DNA from: Cognatundibacterium rivi
Lineage (GTDB): Bacteria > Pseudomonadota > Gammaproteobacteria > Burkholderiales > Burkholderiaceae_D
DNA: 64,000 nucleotides
Assembly (NCBI RefSeq): GCF_018139565.1
Contig: NZ_JAGSPK010000003.1
Span: forward strand, 1-64,000
Reading direction: 5' to 3'
Under the pieces are notes generated by a model. It searched no databases and was not told where the DNA came from. It saw only the letters and a list, made by a program, of their open reading frames with translations. Numbering within the stretch: position 1 is the first letter of the stretch; each line of letters starts with the position of its first letter. Shown here piece by piece: positions 35,885-45,609 of this stretch. The position numbers and the translations under genes are program-made.

Positions 35885-36685
35885 CTAAGGATTTACACTG
35901 ACAACGCGTGCCAGTACGCCAAGATAAAATGCAAGCTCCGACAATTGTTGTACGGCACCCAAACAATCGCCGGTATAGCCACCGATTTTTTTGAAAAATA
36001 CGCGGGCAAGCCAGAAACTCGCCAGCAGCATTAAAACCAGCGCAGGTAACAGACGATCAATCATCAAAGGTTGCCACAGCAAGAGGACTCCGGCAGGCAA
36101 TAAGACAGACAGACAAGCGATACCGAACTCATTCGACGTCATCTGTTGCGCAAGTGGCTTCGCTTTCCCTTCCTGTCTCGCGTAACTGAGCAGCCAGATC
36201 AGGCTGCAGGAGAACAAACGCGACAGTGGATGTGCAAGCAGTAAAGCGGGGATGACCAACACGGTCGGCAAGCTCACCAGTACGATAAATTTGCTCAATA
36301 ACATGAGGCAGATACCAATCGCACCATACGCGCCTATGCGTGAGTCTTTCATGATTTCCAGTACCCGCACCGGTGTCATCCCGCCACCAAACCCATCGCA
36401 GACGTCGGCAAACCCGTCTTCGTGAAATGCGCCTGTCAATAAAATACTGATCACCATAGACATCAGGATAGCGACGGCGGCTGGCCACCATAACGATGCA
36501 ATCGCATAGGTGCTTGCCGCGACAGCGCCGACCACCCAACCAACTGCCGGAAAATAACGCGAGGCATGGTGCAGCCAGGCAGGATCAAACCCCACCCAGC
36601 CCGGAATAGGAATGCGCGTAAAAAACTGCAGCGCAATAAAAAACAAGCGCAACTGATGCAGCGCTTGCTGTCCTAACAGCGTCAT
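35885..36685 (-). CDS. cobS: Adenosylcobinamide-GDP ribazoletransferase CobS
   Basis: This 266-residue membrane protein joins adenosylcobinamide-GDP to alpha-ribazole (phosphate), the last major step of cobalamin synthesis. Family signatures are FFTRIPIPGWVGFDP, RYFPAVGWVVG, the acidic site FHEDGFADVCDGFGGG and KDSRIGAYGAIG. About six hydrophobic segments are present. Its start overlaps the cobT stop by one base (TGATG). Confidence 0.95.
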   Translation of the reverse strand: MTLLGQQALHQLRLFFIALQFFTRIPIPGWVGFDPAWLHHASRYFPAVGWVVGAVAASTYAIASLWWPAAVAILMSMVISILLTGAFHEDGFADVCDGFGGGMTPVRVLEIMKDSRIGAYGAIGICLMLLSKFIVLVSLPTVLVIPALLLAHPLSRLFSCSLIWLLSYARQEGKAKPLAQQMTSNEFGIACLSVLLPAGVLLLWQPLMIDRLLPALVLMLLASFWLARVFFKKIGGYTGDCLGAVQQLSELAFYLGVLARVVSVNP

Positions 36686-37719
36686 CAGTCAGCACTCTTT
36701 TCACTGACTTGCGCAGAACCAAATGTCGCCATCTGATTCAGAAAGTTAACTGCCGCCTGCACCATAGGATAGACCAGTGCAGCCCCTGTACCCTCGCCTA
36801 AACGCAGATCGAGTTTCAGTACAGGGTTCACCTGCAACGCTTGCAGTAAGCGAGCATGACCGCTTTCGTCAGATTGATGAGAAAACACACAGTAATCAAG
36901 AATATCCGGTTGCAATCTTGCCGCAACAAGCAAGGCGCTGCTGACGATAAATCCATCAATCAGCAAGACTTTGCGGCGTGCAGCTGCTTCCAGCATCGCT
37001 CCGGCCATCGTCGCAATTTCAAAACCGCCAAAACAAGCCAACACATCAAGAGGCTCGCTTACACCGGCATGTAAAGCAACGGCTGCCTCAATGACCTTTT
37101 GCTTATGTCGTATGCCATCAGCAGATAATCCGGTACCGGCTCCGACACAATCAGCGACTGGCAGCGCTGTCAATTTATGCATCAGCGCCGCGGCGGCCGT
37201 TGTGTTGCCGATACCCATTTCGCCAAAGCCAAGCACGTTACCGGATAAGGCTGCAACCAGTTCCCGCCCATTCTGTATCGCCAACTGACATTGCGCCGCT
37301 GTCATCGCTGGCTGCTGAGCAAAATTACGCGTACCGGAGGCGACTTTACGGTGAATCAAACCATTTCTCTCGCCAAACTCATGATTCACGCCCGCATCGA
37401 CAATCTGCAGCGCAATATTATTTTGTCTGGCAAACACATTAATTGCCGCACCGCCGCAGAGGAAATTTTCGACCATCTGCCAGGTGACATCTTGCGGAAA
37501 AGCGGAGATTCCCTCTGCAACAACACCGTGATCGGCGGCAAACACGATAATGGCAGGGTCATGCAACACCGGTTTCGTGGTTTGCTGCATCAAGCCGATT
37601 TGCAAAGCCAGTTGCTCAAGACGCCCCAGACTTCCCAATGGTTTGGTTTTGTTATTGATTGCATTGCTGAGCGCGCTGGCAAGCGTGGTGTCGTTCGTCG
37701 TTAAAATTGTAGGTAACAT
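36685..37719 (-). CDS. cobT: Nicotinate-nucleotide--dimethylbenzimidazole phosphoribosyltransferase CobT
   Basis: This 344-residue enzyme activates the lower-ligand base by forming alpha-ribazole phosphate. Seen are KPLGSLGRLEQLA, FAADHGVVAEGISAFPQDVTWQM, FGEMGIGNTTAAAALM and the C-terminal LRLGEGTGAALVYPMVQAA with the catalytic Glu. Its start lies 7 bases after the dgkA stop, so the two are probably cotranscribed. No riboswitch is visible upstream of this unit. Confidence 0.96.
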   Translation of the reverse strand: MLPTILTTNDTTLASALSNAINNKTKPLGSLGRLEQLALQIGLMQQTTKPVLHDPAIIVFAADHGVVAEGISAFPQDVTWQMVENFLCGGAAINVFARQNNIALQIVDAGVNHEFGERNGLIHRKVASGTRNFAQQPAMTAAQCQLAIQNGRELVAALSGNVLGFGEMGIGNTTAAAALMHKLTALPVADCVGAGTGLSADGIRHKQKVIEAAVALHAGVSEPLDVLACFGGFEIATMAGAMLEAAARRKVLLIDGFIVSSALLVAARLQPDILDYCVFSHQSDESGHARLLQALQVNPVLKLDLRLGEGTGAALVYPMVQAAVNFLNQMATFGSAQVSEKSAD

Positions 37720-37726
37720 GTTTTTC

Positions 37727-38125
37727 TTATGGGTAAAAGCGATTCACTAAAATGACAGTCCAGGTACCGACTGCGATAAAAAATGTCAGTAATACAGCGG
37801 CACTGCCAAAATCCTTGGCATTTTTTGATAGGGTATGCCGTTCAAGGGAAACTCTGTCCACCACGGCTTCGACGGCGGAATTCAATAATTCAACAACGAG
37901 TATCAGTAATAACACCGAAATCATCATCAATTTCTCGATTGCGGATACCGGCAAACTTAACGCGACAATGACGCCGACAATAACGAGTACTAATTCCTGA
38001 CGGAATGCATGTTCGTTGATCCAGGCTGAACGAAAACCATCAATCGAATAAAAAAATGCCGAAAAAATACGTCGCAAACCACTTTTACTTTTGAACTCGC
38101 TGATCGGTTGTTCCTGATCTGACAT
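37727..38125 (-). CDS. dgkA: Diacylglycerol kinase DgkA
   Basis: This 132-residue protein has the prokaryotic DgkA plan of three membrane helices and the signature ELLNSAVEAVVDRVS preceded by an N-terminal amphipathic segment (FSAFFYSIDGFRSAWINEHAFRQE). It phosphorylates diacylglycerol in the inner membrane so that it can be reused for phospholipid. The ATG at 38125 has an AAGGGAT ribosome site; the longer in-frame extension is unlike the family. It heads the likely operon with cobT-cobS-cobC-pilZ. Confidence 0.93.
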   Translation of the reverse strand: MSDQEQPISEFKSKSGLRRIFSAFFYSIDGFRSAWINEHAFRQELVLVIVGVIVALSLPVSAIEKLMMISVLLLILVVELLNSAVEAVVDRVSLERHTLSKNAKDFGSAAVLLTFFIAVGTWTVILVNRFYP

Positions 38126-38442
38126 CGTTATCCCTTGTGAGAAAAAAACGGAGGAGCCATATCCGGCGTCCACCTTGCCGCCGGATTTTACATGACAAAG
38201 CTTCACACTCCATTTCAAAATGATGACGAAAATCATTTTTCAGAGACATGACCTGAAATAAACATGCACCCCGGTTCAAGTCACGCAGAATTACACTTCT
38301 AACAAAACACGCATATCGTTTGCAGCGAATTTGCATCGTTTTTTACTAAATTTGCGGCTCAGCTTGTCTTTTCATGGTCGAGTCAATGACGATTTTTTCA
38401 CATTGTGGTATAACTTATATATTGCACTGCACCACCGAGATT
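38126..38442. other. dgkA/iclR divergent gap
   Basis: This 317-base gap holds the candidate promoter for the plus-strand regulator. I see no gene or repeat in it. Confidence 0.55.
38386..38414 (+). promoter_or_regulatory. Candidate sigma-70 promoter of the iclR-type gene
   Basis: ATGACG and TATAAC are separated by 17 bases. The predicted start near 38421 lies before the chosen ATG at 38443 and after the alternative ATG at 38374, so it also supports the start choice. Confidence 0.55.
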
Positions 38443-39222
38443 ATGAAAAACGACGCTCCAGCTTCAGAAAAAACCTCCATACAAGTCATAGAACGCATGG
38501 TTTCTCTGCTTGATGCGCTTGCGCATTATCAGGATCCGGTCAGTCTGAAAGAACTGGCATCTGAAACGGGCTTGCATCCGTCTACCGCTCACCGGATTTT
38601 GAACGATCTGGTCAAAACACGCTTCGTTGATCGCGCCGATACAGGTTATTACCAGTTAGGTATGCGTCTGCTTGAGCTTGGCAATATCGTCAAAAGTCAT
38701 TTGAACGTACGTGAAACCGCGCTTGAGTTTATGCGCACTCTGCACCGGCAAACCAATCAGACGATCAATCTCTCAGTCCGTCAGGGCGACGATATCGTTT
38801 ATATCGACCGCGCTTTCTCTGAACGCTCCGGCATGCAAGTCGTCAGGGCCATCGGCGGCCGTGCACCATTGCATCTGACATCAACCGGTAAATTATTTCT
38901 GTCTTTGGATGAGCCGAAAGCGATACGGGCTTATGCAACGCGTACCGGGTTGTCTGGACACAATAAAAATTCCATTACGGATCTTTCCAAACTGGAAAAG
39001 GAACTTGCAGAAGTTCGTCAGACTGGCTATGCCAAAGATAACGAAGAACTGGAATTGGGTGTGCGCTGCATGGCTGCCGGCATTCACGATGACAGCGGGA
39101 AAATGATCGCTGGTCTGTCGATTTCAGCGCCAGCTGATCGTTTGCAGGAAGATTGGAAAAACAATTTAATGGAAACGGCACACCAGATTTCTGCCGCGCT
39201 GGGATATAAAGGACCGCGCTGA
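38443..39222 (+). CDS. IclR-family transcriptional regulator
   Basis: This 259-residue protein has an N-terminal winged helix (SLKELASETGLHPSTAHRILNDL at about 33-56, then the wing) and the C-terminal IclR effector domain with VYIDRAFSERSGMQVV and LGVRCMAAGIHDDSGK. The effector cannot be told from sequence; IclR proteins often sense aromatic or small organic acids. It is monocistronic with a clear terminator. The divergent neighbour is dgkA, which is not a likely target. The ATG at 38443 gives the usual short leader before the helix-turn-helix. Confidence 0.92.
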   Translation: MKNDAPASEKTSIQVIERMVSLLDALAHYQDPVSLKELASETGLHPSTAHRILNDLVKTRFVDRADTGYYQLGMRLLELGNIVKSHLNVRETALEFMRTLHRQTNQTINLSVRQGDDIVYIDRAFSERSGMQVVRAIGGRAPLHLTSTGKLFLSLDEPKAIRAYATRTGLSGHNKNSITDLSKLEKELAEVRQTGYAKDNEELELGVRCMAAGIHDDSGKMIAGLSISAPADRLQEDWKNNLMETAHQISAALGYKGPR

Positions 39223-39258
39223 GCAGTGTCAGATCAGCATTAAAGAACTGATAGAACG

Positions 39259-39292
39259 AAAAAAAACAGCGCTGATCCAGCGCTGTTTTTTA
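39259..39292. terminator. Bidirectional terminator between iclR-type and Cache genes
   Basis: The arms AAAACAGCGCTG and CAGCGCTGTTTT pair around a 3-base spacer, with T-runs on both strands. It serves both convergent genes. Confidence 0.88.
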
Positions 39293-39327
39293 TTGATGGC
39301 GAACAGATGAGCCGCCGATTCGATGCC

Positions 39328-39786
39328 TTATTTATACGCTCCACACCCAAGAAAGTAATCCTCATTTTTTTCAAAATAACTGGATTTTGTTTCCAAGCCT
39401 TTCGTTACAGGATTCGGCCATTGATAATCAATCCAGCCATCATTCTTCGTTTTAAGAGCCGCAATCATTTCCTTGATAATCGGTTTTCCCTCAACTTTCA
39501 AATCCAGTAAATTTTTGCCTATCATCTTTGGATTCGCGCCATGAGAAAGGCTGATACCGTTCATATCGTAGACAAAGAGATACAGATCCCGGTCGTGGAA
39601 ATCTTTGTTGGAGGCATCATTGAAATCGGCAAACGCTTTTTCTTTTCCAACTTTTTTAATATGGGCAATACCTTTTTTGACCAAGGCCTGTGCCTCCGCC
39701 GTCGAGCCACGCTCGTCTTTTGCCATGACCGTGCTCATAAAAAAGCCCATTATGGCCAGCAAAAATAACTTACTCATTAATTTCAT
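39328..39786 (-). CDS. Exported single-Cache domain protein
   Basis: This 152-residue protein consists of a signal peptide (LFLLAIMGFFMSTVMA) and one Cache-type sensor domain with YLFVYDMNGISLSHG, MIGKNLLDLK and a C-terminal GCGAYK. Such domains bind small ligands such as organic acids. Normally they are joined to a kinase or chemoreceptor; here the domain stands free in the periplasm. The same domain forms the sensor of the histidine kinase at 59087 (YFYVYDMNGNNLMHP, LMGKDLWNLK). The ribosome site AGGAG is clear. Confidence 0.88.
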   Translation of the reverse strand: MKLMSKLFLLAIMGFFMSTVMAKDERGSTAEAQALVKKGIAHIKKVGKEKAFADFNDASNKDFHDRDLYLFVYDMNGISLSHGANPKMIGKNLLDLKVEGKPIIKEMIAALKTKNDGWIDYQWPNPVTKGLETKSSYFEKNEDYFLGCGAYK

Positions 39787-40027
39787 GTCTTATCTCCTGA
39801 TAACGCCCGACTTGATGCCGATGCATGGTTGTTATGTCGCCTTACCGTTCAAATGATTAATGAGTTGTTGCTTGCAGTCCAGTATTAGTCGCTGTGCAGC
39901 GCAATAAATCTGTCGTACTTTTGATTGTTTTCACAAAAATATACATTCCCAAACAAAACCGAAGCACAACGTCAACAGCGCGTCAGAAAATCCGGCGTCA
40001 ACGTTAATATCAGACCGACACCACTTA

Positions 40028-40711
40028 CTACAGTTTTGCGCCAAAGCGCTCGATGCGTGGCAAATAATAATCGTCGCCGTTCAGAGAAAACATTAAACGC
40101 TTCACTTGCCCGGTGATCAGTTCACGTTTGACAAAGCCGATATAACGAGAATCTTTGCTGTTATCGCGATTATCGCCCAGCATCAGGTACTCACCGTCAG
40201 GCACACGTACCGGGCCAAAGTTACGCATGGATACACGTTCAGGCATCACAATGATGTGATGATTGAGGCTACCGAGCTGCTCTTTATACACTTGTTGCAG
40301 ACCGTTATATTCGCGTTGAGGAGTCAGATGATCCGAAGTGGCAACCTGCGCCGCTTCGTAATTGGCAGCCTGACCGTTGATCAATAAATGTTCATCACGC
40401 ATCTCAACCACGTCACCCGGAACAGCAATCAGGCGTTTCACCAGCCGGGTGCCGTCTTCAGGCGAAGAAAAAGTGACGACGTCGCCACGCTGAGGATCAG
40501 ACACGTGCTTGAGAATGACATCCGTTAAAGGCAGCTTAATATCGTAAGCGATACGGTCACAAATCACTCGGTCGCCTTCAAGCAAAGTCGGATACATGGA
40601 GCTTGACGGTACGAGGTAATAATCAGCAAGAGCACCACGTACCAGTGCCATACCTAACATGAAAACGATAAAACCCTTGTTCTGTGAAAACAGTTTCTTC
40701 AATTTCATCAT
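40028..40711 (-). CDS. lepB: Signal peptidase I
   Basis: This 227-residue peptidase has one N-terminal membrane segment (GFIVFMLGMALVRGALA), the catalytic Ser38 in VPSSSMYPTL and the general-base Lys92 in TRLVKRLIAVPGD. The box GEYLMLGDNRDNSKDSR is also present. It cuts signal peptides on the outer face of the inner membrane. It is shorter than E. coli LepB (two membrane segments) and is not next to lepA or rnc, so it may be a second signal peptidase. Two adjacent ATGs (40711, 40708) follow an AGGAG site. Confidence 0.92.
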   Translation of the reverse strand: MMKLKKLFSQNKGFIVFMLGMALVRGALADYYLVPSSSMYPTLLEGDRVICDRIAYDIKLPLTDVILKHVSDPQRGDVVTFSSPEDGTRLVKRLIAVPGDVVEMRDEHLLINGQAANYEAAQVATSDHLTPQREYNGLQQVYKEQLGSLNHHIIVMPERVSMRNFGPVRVPDGEYLMLGDNRDNSKDSRYIGFVKRELITGQVKRLMFSLNGDDYYLPRIERFGAKL

Positions 40712-40839
40712 ATGGCTCCTGTTATGTATCGATTGCTGTGTTGTGTCGTATTTCAATAGCGTAGGCAGTCGTTAATCAAGACTGCTCCAGCCATCTTGCA
40801 TTGAACTTTGATAATTCAAGTGTCAGAACTCTTTGGACA

Positions 40840-40872
40840 AAAAAATACCCCGAAAGTTCGGGGTATTTTTTG
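40840..40872. terminator. Terminator after gapA
   Basis: The arms AAAATACCCCGA and TCGGGGTATTTT pair around a short loop, with T-runs on both strands. It begins 17 bases after the gapA stop. Confidence 0.88.
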
Positions 40873-40888
40873 AGACCAAAACGCAGAA

Positions 40889-41905
40889 TTATTTTGCGCT
40901 CATCAGTGCCACAGTCGTGTCGAGCATACGGTTGGAGAAACCCCACTCGTTGTCGTACCAGCTGGATACTTTCACCAGACGGCCGCCGTTAACTTTTGTC
41001 AAAGTTTCATCGTAAGTCGATGATGCTGGATTGTGGTTGAAATCAACAGACACCAATGGTGCTTTGTTGTAATCCAGAATACCTTTCAACGCACCTTCGG
41101 ATGCTTCTTTCAATACTTTATTGATTTCTTCCACCGTTGTATCGCGCTTAGCGATGAACGTCAGGTCAACGACAGAAACGTTGATCGTTGGAACGCGCAT
41201 TGCGTAACCGTCCAATTTACCGTTCAACTCTGGCAAGACCAAACCAACTGCAGCAGCTGCACCTGTTTTAGTTGGGATCATGCTCATGGTTGCAGAACGC
41301 GCACGACGCAAGTCTTCATGCATCACGTCAGTCAACACTTGGTCATTCGTGTAAGCGTGGATGGTTGTCATCAAACCGCTTTCGATACCGATCGCGTCGT
41401 TCAATGGTTTTGCCAATGGTGCGAGGCAGTTCGTTGTGCAAGATGCGTTAGAAATAACTGTGTCAGTTGCTTTCAAGACGCCGTGGTTCACGCCATAAAC
41501 AACCGTTGCGTCAACATCTTTACCGCCTGGTGCGGAGATGATGACTTTCTTTGCACCGCCAGCCAGATGGGCAGAGGCTTTTTCTTTGGTTGTGAAGAAA
41601 CCTGTGCATTCCAGTACGACGTCAACATTCAGTTCGCCCCAAGGAATGTTCGCAGGATTGCGCTCTGCAAATACTTTGATCTTGTCGCCATTGACGATCA
41701 TGGAGTCGCCTTCAACCACGACGGTGCCAGGAAACTTGCCGTGGGCTGTGTCATAGCGTGTCAGGTGGGCATTAGATTCTGCATTACCGAGGTCGTTGAT
41801 CGCGACGATCTGGATCTCGTTCTTGAACTTACCACCTTCATAGTGAGCGCGAAGGATGTTGCGGCCGATACGGCCGTAGCCGTTAATTGCGACGCGAATC
41901 GTCAT
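40889..41905 (-). CDS. gapA: Glyceraldehyde-3-phosphate dehydrogenase GapA
   Basis: This 338-residue glycolytic enzyme has the NAD site NGYGRIGRN (8-16), Asp38 in VAINDL that favours NAD over NADP, and the catalytic Cys156 in [13 protein letters not shown]. It oxidises glyceraldehyde 3-phosphate to 1,3-bisphosphoglycerate. It lies downstream of tkt and a GNAT gene on the same strand, the tkt-gapA order known in Burkholderiales. A GGAG ribosome site precedes the ATG. Confidence 0.97.
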   Translation of the reverse strand: MTIRVAINGYGRIGRNILRAHYEGGKFKNEIQIVAINDLGNAESNAHLTRYDTAHGKFPGTVVVEGDSMIVNGDKIKVFAERNPANIPWGELNVDVVLECTGFFTTKEKASAHLAGGAKKVIISAPGGKDVDATVVYGVNHGVLKATDTVISNASCTTNCLAPLAKPLNDAIGIESGLMTTIHAYTNDQVLTDVMHEDLRRARSATMSMIPTKTGAAAAVGLVLPELNGKLDGYAMRVPTINVSVVDLTFIAKRDTTVEEINKVLKEASEGALKGILDYNKAPLVSVDFNHNPASSTYDETLTKVNGGRLVKVSSWYDNEWGFSNRMLDTTVALMSAK

Positions 41906-41972
41906 GGTTTTATCTCCAAAGGACTAAACAACAATAAAAGAACAATAAAAATCAAACTATTTTGCAAAAATC

Positions 41973-42581
41973 TCAGTGTACTGCACCCGATGTTGGCATC
42001 GCGTTTACCGATGCCATCAGCACCGATAGATCACGCCAGCCGTAACCGACTTCTTTCAAATCGATGCCATCCCAGGTAAACGCCTGTTCATGCATTAAAA
42101 CAGCACCCAGATCTTCGTAAAAATTACGGGCAATTGCATTACCTGAAATCACCCAGACCAGCAAATTATCAGCACCCTGTGCTTGCAATGTACGCGCGAC
42201 CTTTTGCAGCAAACGACGACCAATGCCGGAACGCTGCCACGCCGGACGCAAATAAATCGCGGTCAATTCTGCGCGCATGCCCAGCTTAGGTTCTGGTAAC
42301 AACATGCCAGAAGCAAAGCCGATAATGTGTCCTTCGCTTTCAGCAACGTACACGCACACGCGGTCACCTGCAGCAGGCAAGGCTTCCAGTATCTGCTTCC
42401 AATGCAGGAAGCTATCCTCAATGCGCATCTGATCCAGATAGGTATCCGGAATCATCCCGCGATACGTGGTTTGCCAGCTTTCCACACGCACGGCGGCGAT
42501 CGCTTCTGCGTCGGCGACTGTAGCACGACGCAGACTGACTTCTTTGATAAGGCTCACAGTGCTGTCAACTAAATCTGTCAT
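41973..42581 (-). CDS. GNAT-family N-acetyltransferase
   Basis: This 202-residue protein has the GNAT fold: RRATVADAEAIAAVRVESW at the start, the acetyl-CoA loop LRPAWQRSGIGRRLLQ and the late NAIARNFYEDLGAVL. The substrate is unknown. It is wedged between tkt and gapA with short gaps (5 bases after tkt), so it is probably expressed with central metabolism genes. An in-frame TTG at 42590 overlapping the tkt stop is an alternative start. Confidence 0.88.
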   Translation of the reverse strand: MTDLVDSTVSLIKEVSLRRATVADAEAIAAVRVESWQTTYRGMIPDTYLDQMRIEDSFLHWKQILEALPAAGDRVCVYVAESEGHIIGFASGMLLPEPKLGMRAELTAIYLRPAWQRSGIGRRLLQKVARTLQAQGADNLLVWVISGNAIARNFYEDLGAVLMHEQAFTWDGIDLKEVGYGWRDLSVLMASVNAMPTSGAVH

Positions 42582-42586
42582 CGTGC

Positions 42587-44590
42587 TCAAGCCAGTGTCG
42601 CCTTGACCTTGGCGACCACATTTTCAACTGTAAAGCCAAAATACTTAAACAAGACGCCAGCCGGAGCGGATTCGCCAAACGTGTCAATACCGACCACCGC
42701 ACCTTCCAGACCAACATATTTGTACCAGAAGTCCGTTACGCCAGCTTCAATCGCAATGCGTGGTAAGCCTTTGCCCAATACCGCAGTTTTGTACGCAGCA
42801 TCCTGACGATCGAATACATCCGTTGATGGCATGGACACCACGCGCACTGCGATACCCTGCTCAGCCAATGCGGCTGCGGATTTCACCGCCAGCTCAATTT
42901 CAGAACCAGTCGCAATCAGCACCGCTTTCGCATCGGCTGCATCTTGCAGAACATAGCCACCACGCTGAATGTCAGCGATTTGCTGCGCAGTACGTTCCTG
43001 ATATGGCAGGTTTTGACGCGAGAAAATCAGGGTCGATGGGCCATCGTTACGTTTAACAGCATGCGCCCAGGCCGCAGCAGATTCCACGGTATCGCATGGA
43101 CGCCAGTTATCCAGATTCGGGATAAGACGCATGCTGGCAACGTGCTCAACCGATTGATGGGTAGGACCATCTTCACCAAGGCCGATAGAATCATGTGTGA
43201 ACACAAACAGCGTGCGGATTTTCATCAGCGCTGCCATGCGGATCGCATTGCGGCTGTAATCTGAGAAAGTCAGGAAAGTCGCGCCGAAAGGAATGTAGCC
43301 GCCATGCAAAGCGATACCATTCATGATCGCGCTCATACCAAATTCGCGCACACCGTAATTGATATGATTACCAGCCTGATTACCGCGAACCGCCACACAT
43401 TCTTTCCAGTTCGTCAGATTGGAACCGGTGAGATCAGCTGAACCGCCGAGGAATTCTGGCAACGACGGTGCAAATGCCTGAATTGCGTTCTGACTCGCTT
43501 TACGTGTCGCGATATTTTCTTTTTTCTCGACGCAGGCAGCGATAGCATTTGCGACGACTTCGTCAAAATTCGCTGGCAAATCACCCTTCATGCGGCGTGT
43601 CAGTTCAGCGGCTTTTTGCGGGAATTTTGCGCTGTAAGCAGCAAATGCGGTATTCCATTCGGCTTCAGCTTTGGCGCCGTCAGCTTTCGCATCCCATGCG
43701 GCATAAACGTCTGCAGGAATTTCAAATGGTGCGTATTCCCAGCCGATATGAGCGCGTACGGCGGCAATTTCTTTGTCGCCCAACGCAGCACCATGCACAT
43801 TGTGCGTGCCTTCCATATTTGGAGAGCCTTTACCGATCACGGTTTTGCAGCAGATCAGCGTTGGTTTGGCCGATGTTTTTGCGGCTGCAATCGCAGCATC
43901 CACGGCTTTGGCGTCGTGACCATCGACTGCGCGAATGACGTTCCAGCCATACGCTTCAAAACGCTTAGGCGTATCGTCAGTGAACCAGCCTTCGACGTGA
44001 CCATCAATTGAAATGCCATTGTCATCCCAGAAAGCAATCAGTTTACTCAGTTGCAGAGTACCGGCCAGCGAGCAGGCTTCGTGCGAAATGCCTTCCATCA
44101 GGCAGCCATCGCCCATAAAAGCGTAAGTGTAATGATCAACAATCTTCAGATCGCCCTGATTGAATTCTGCTGCCAATAATTTTTCAGCCAGCGCCATCCC
44201 GACTGCGTTGGTAATGCCTTGTCCCAACGGGCCAGTTGTGGTTTCCACACCAGGAGTGACATGCACCTCTGGGTGGCCTGCCGTTTTCGAATGCAGTTGA
44301 CGGAAATTTTTAATTTCATCCATAGACAAGTCGTAACCTGTCAGGTGCAGCAAGGAGTAATGCAACATCGAACCGTGGCCGTTCGACAGCACAAAACGGT
44401 CGCGGTTAATCCATTGCGGATTCGAAGGATTATGACGATAGTGGCCTTTCCACAATGCCACAGCAATATCTGCCATGCCCATAGGCGCGCCCGGGTGACC
44501 GGAATTAGCTTTTTGTACTGCATCCATAGACAAGGCACGAATTGCGCTTGCCATCTTAGTGATTATTGCTGGCTGGAGAGATGAAATCAT
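42587..44590 (-). CDS. tkt: Transketolase Tkt
   Basis: This 667-residue thiamine diphosphate enzyme moves two-carbon units in the pentose phosphate pathway. Seen are [16 protein letters not shown], the cofactor motif [13 protein letters not shown] to [10 protein letters not shown], the central [18 protein letters not shown] stretch and a C-terminal domain ending in VAKVKATLA. Length is as expected. The ATG at 44590 has no strong ribosome site; MASAIRAL at 44554 is an alternative. It is first in the tkt-GNAT-gapA run. Confidence 0.96.
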   Translation of the reverse strand: MISSLQPAIITKMASAIRALSMDAVQKANSGHPGAPMGMADIAVALWKGHYRHNPSNPQWINRDRFVLSNGHGSMLHYSLLHLTGYDLSMDEIKNFRQLHSKTAGHPEVHVTPGVETTTGPLGQGITNAVGMALAEKLLAAEFNQGDLKIVDHYTYAFMGDGCLMEGISHEACSLAGTLQLSKLIAFWDDNGISIDGHVEGWFTDDTPKRFEAYGWNVIRAVDGHDAKAVDAAIAAAKTSAKPTLICCKTVIGKGSPNMEGTHNVHGAALGDKEIAAVRAHIGWEYAPFEIPADVYAAWDAKADGAKAEAEWNTAFAAYSAKFPQKAAELTRRMKGDLPANFDEVVANAIAACVEKKENIATRKASQNAIQAFAPSLPEFLGGSADLTGSNLTNWKECVAVRGNQAGNHINYGVREFGMSAIMNGIALHGGYIPFGATFLTFSDYSRNAIRMAALMKIRTLFVFTHDSIGLGEDGPTHQSVEHVASMRLIPNLDNWRPCDTVESAAAWAHAVKRNDGPSTLIFSRQNLPYQERTAQQIADIQRGGYVLQDAADAKAVLIATGSEIELAVKSAAALAEQGIAVRVVSMPSTDVFDRQDAAYKTAVLGKGLPRIAIEAGVTDFWYKYVGLEGAVVGIDTFGESAPAGVLFKYFGFTVENVVAKVKATLA

Positions 44591-44847
44591 GGCGATAGAA
44601 GGTATAGATGAGGAAACTGGTCAGTGGGCATGTTAGCGAGCGTCTTTGAATAAACGACATTCAAGGCTCTGCAAAGCCCGTTATTTTAACAGAGCACAGC
44701 GTCACACAATAGAATTGTGACTTTCACATTACGTGCAAAACGATGGATAGCTTGCATCTGCATCCAATTACGCCAGACGAGCTGGAGTGAGTGTGTCTCT
44801 GATTTATAATTCTTTTCTTTTGCACCAGCCTGCTTAGCCATTCATTT

Positions 44848-45573
44848 ATGCCACGTTTCTTCTGCCCTGTTCCGCTTACCGTTGGTGCTGTGATCGATTT
44901 GCCGGAAACGGTAGCACATCATGTTTTTGTTTTGCGTCTGCAAAACGGAGACACCATACAACTGTTCAATGGCGAAGGCGGATGCTATGTCGCCAGCATC
45001 GTCGACATCGCTAAAAAAAGGGCAAGCGCAGAACTGAAAGTATTTTTACCTGAAGAAGTTGAACTGCCTTACAGCCTGACGCTGGCACAAGCCTTACCCG
45101 AAGGCAGCAAGATGGACTGGATCATAGAAAAAGCAATGGAACTAGGCGTCTCGACGATACAACCACTGGCTTCTCAACGTTGCGTTGTGCGCTTATCTGC
45201 AGAACGGGCAGAAAAAAAACTCGGTCACTGGCAAGGCATCATCGTCGCGGCTGCCGAGCAATCCGGTCGCAACCGGCTTGCACATCTTTCAGTACCGCTG
45301 GATCTGGGAAAATGGCTGTCTCAACAGGATATACATCAGCGGATCATGCTTTCGCCGCGCGCCGATCAATCGCTGGCCGAATGGACAAAACATCGCGCCC
45401 CGCAGGCAGTCAGCTTGCTGATAGGTCCTGAGGGTGGATTGACTGAAGAGGAAGAAGACATGGCGATCAGACAAGGTGTGATCGCGCTGTCAATGGGGCC
45501 ACGGATTCTGCGCACAGAAACGGCTGGTCTGGCCGCCATCGCGGCGATCAATGCCGCGTGGGGCGGAATGTAA
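44848..45573 (+). CDS. rsmE: 16S rRNA (uracil-1498-N3)-methyltransferase RsmE
   Basis: This 241-residue SPOUT methyltransferase has the N-terminal PUA-like part (HHVFVLRLQNGDTIQLF), the middle AMELGVSTIQPL and AAEQSGRNRL motifs, and the knot with LLIGPEGGLTEEE and LGPRILRTETA (here MGPRILRTETA). It methylates U1498 of 16S rRNA in the assembled 30S subunit. It is divergent from tkt and converges on the DUF3079 gene. Confidence 0.95.
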   Translation: MPRFFCPVPLTVGAVIDLPETVAHHVFVLRLQNGDTIQLFNGEGGCYVASIVDIAKKRASAELKVFLPEEVELPYSLTLAQALPEGSKMDWIIEKAMELGVSTIQPLASQRCVVRLSAERAEKKLGHWQGIIVAAAEQSGRNRLAHLSVPLDLGKWLSQQDIHQRIMLSPRADQSLAEWTKHRAPQAVSLLIGPEGGLTEEEEDMAIRQGVIALSMGPRILRTETAGLAAIAAINAAWGGM

Positions 45574-45609
45574 CGTTAATCATAAGAGCAAGACCAGCCA
45601 ATACTGTTC

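Noticed and set aside
41033..42079. Open frame of 348 codons opposite gapA
   Set aside because: It is an antisense shadow of gapA with many Cys and His and no recognisable domain.
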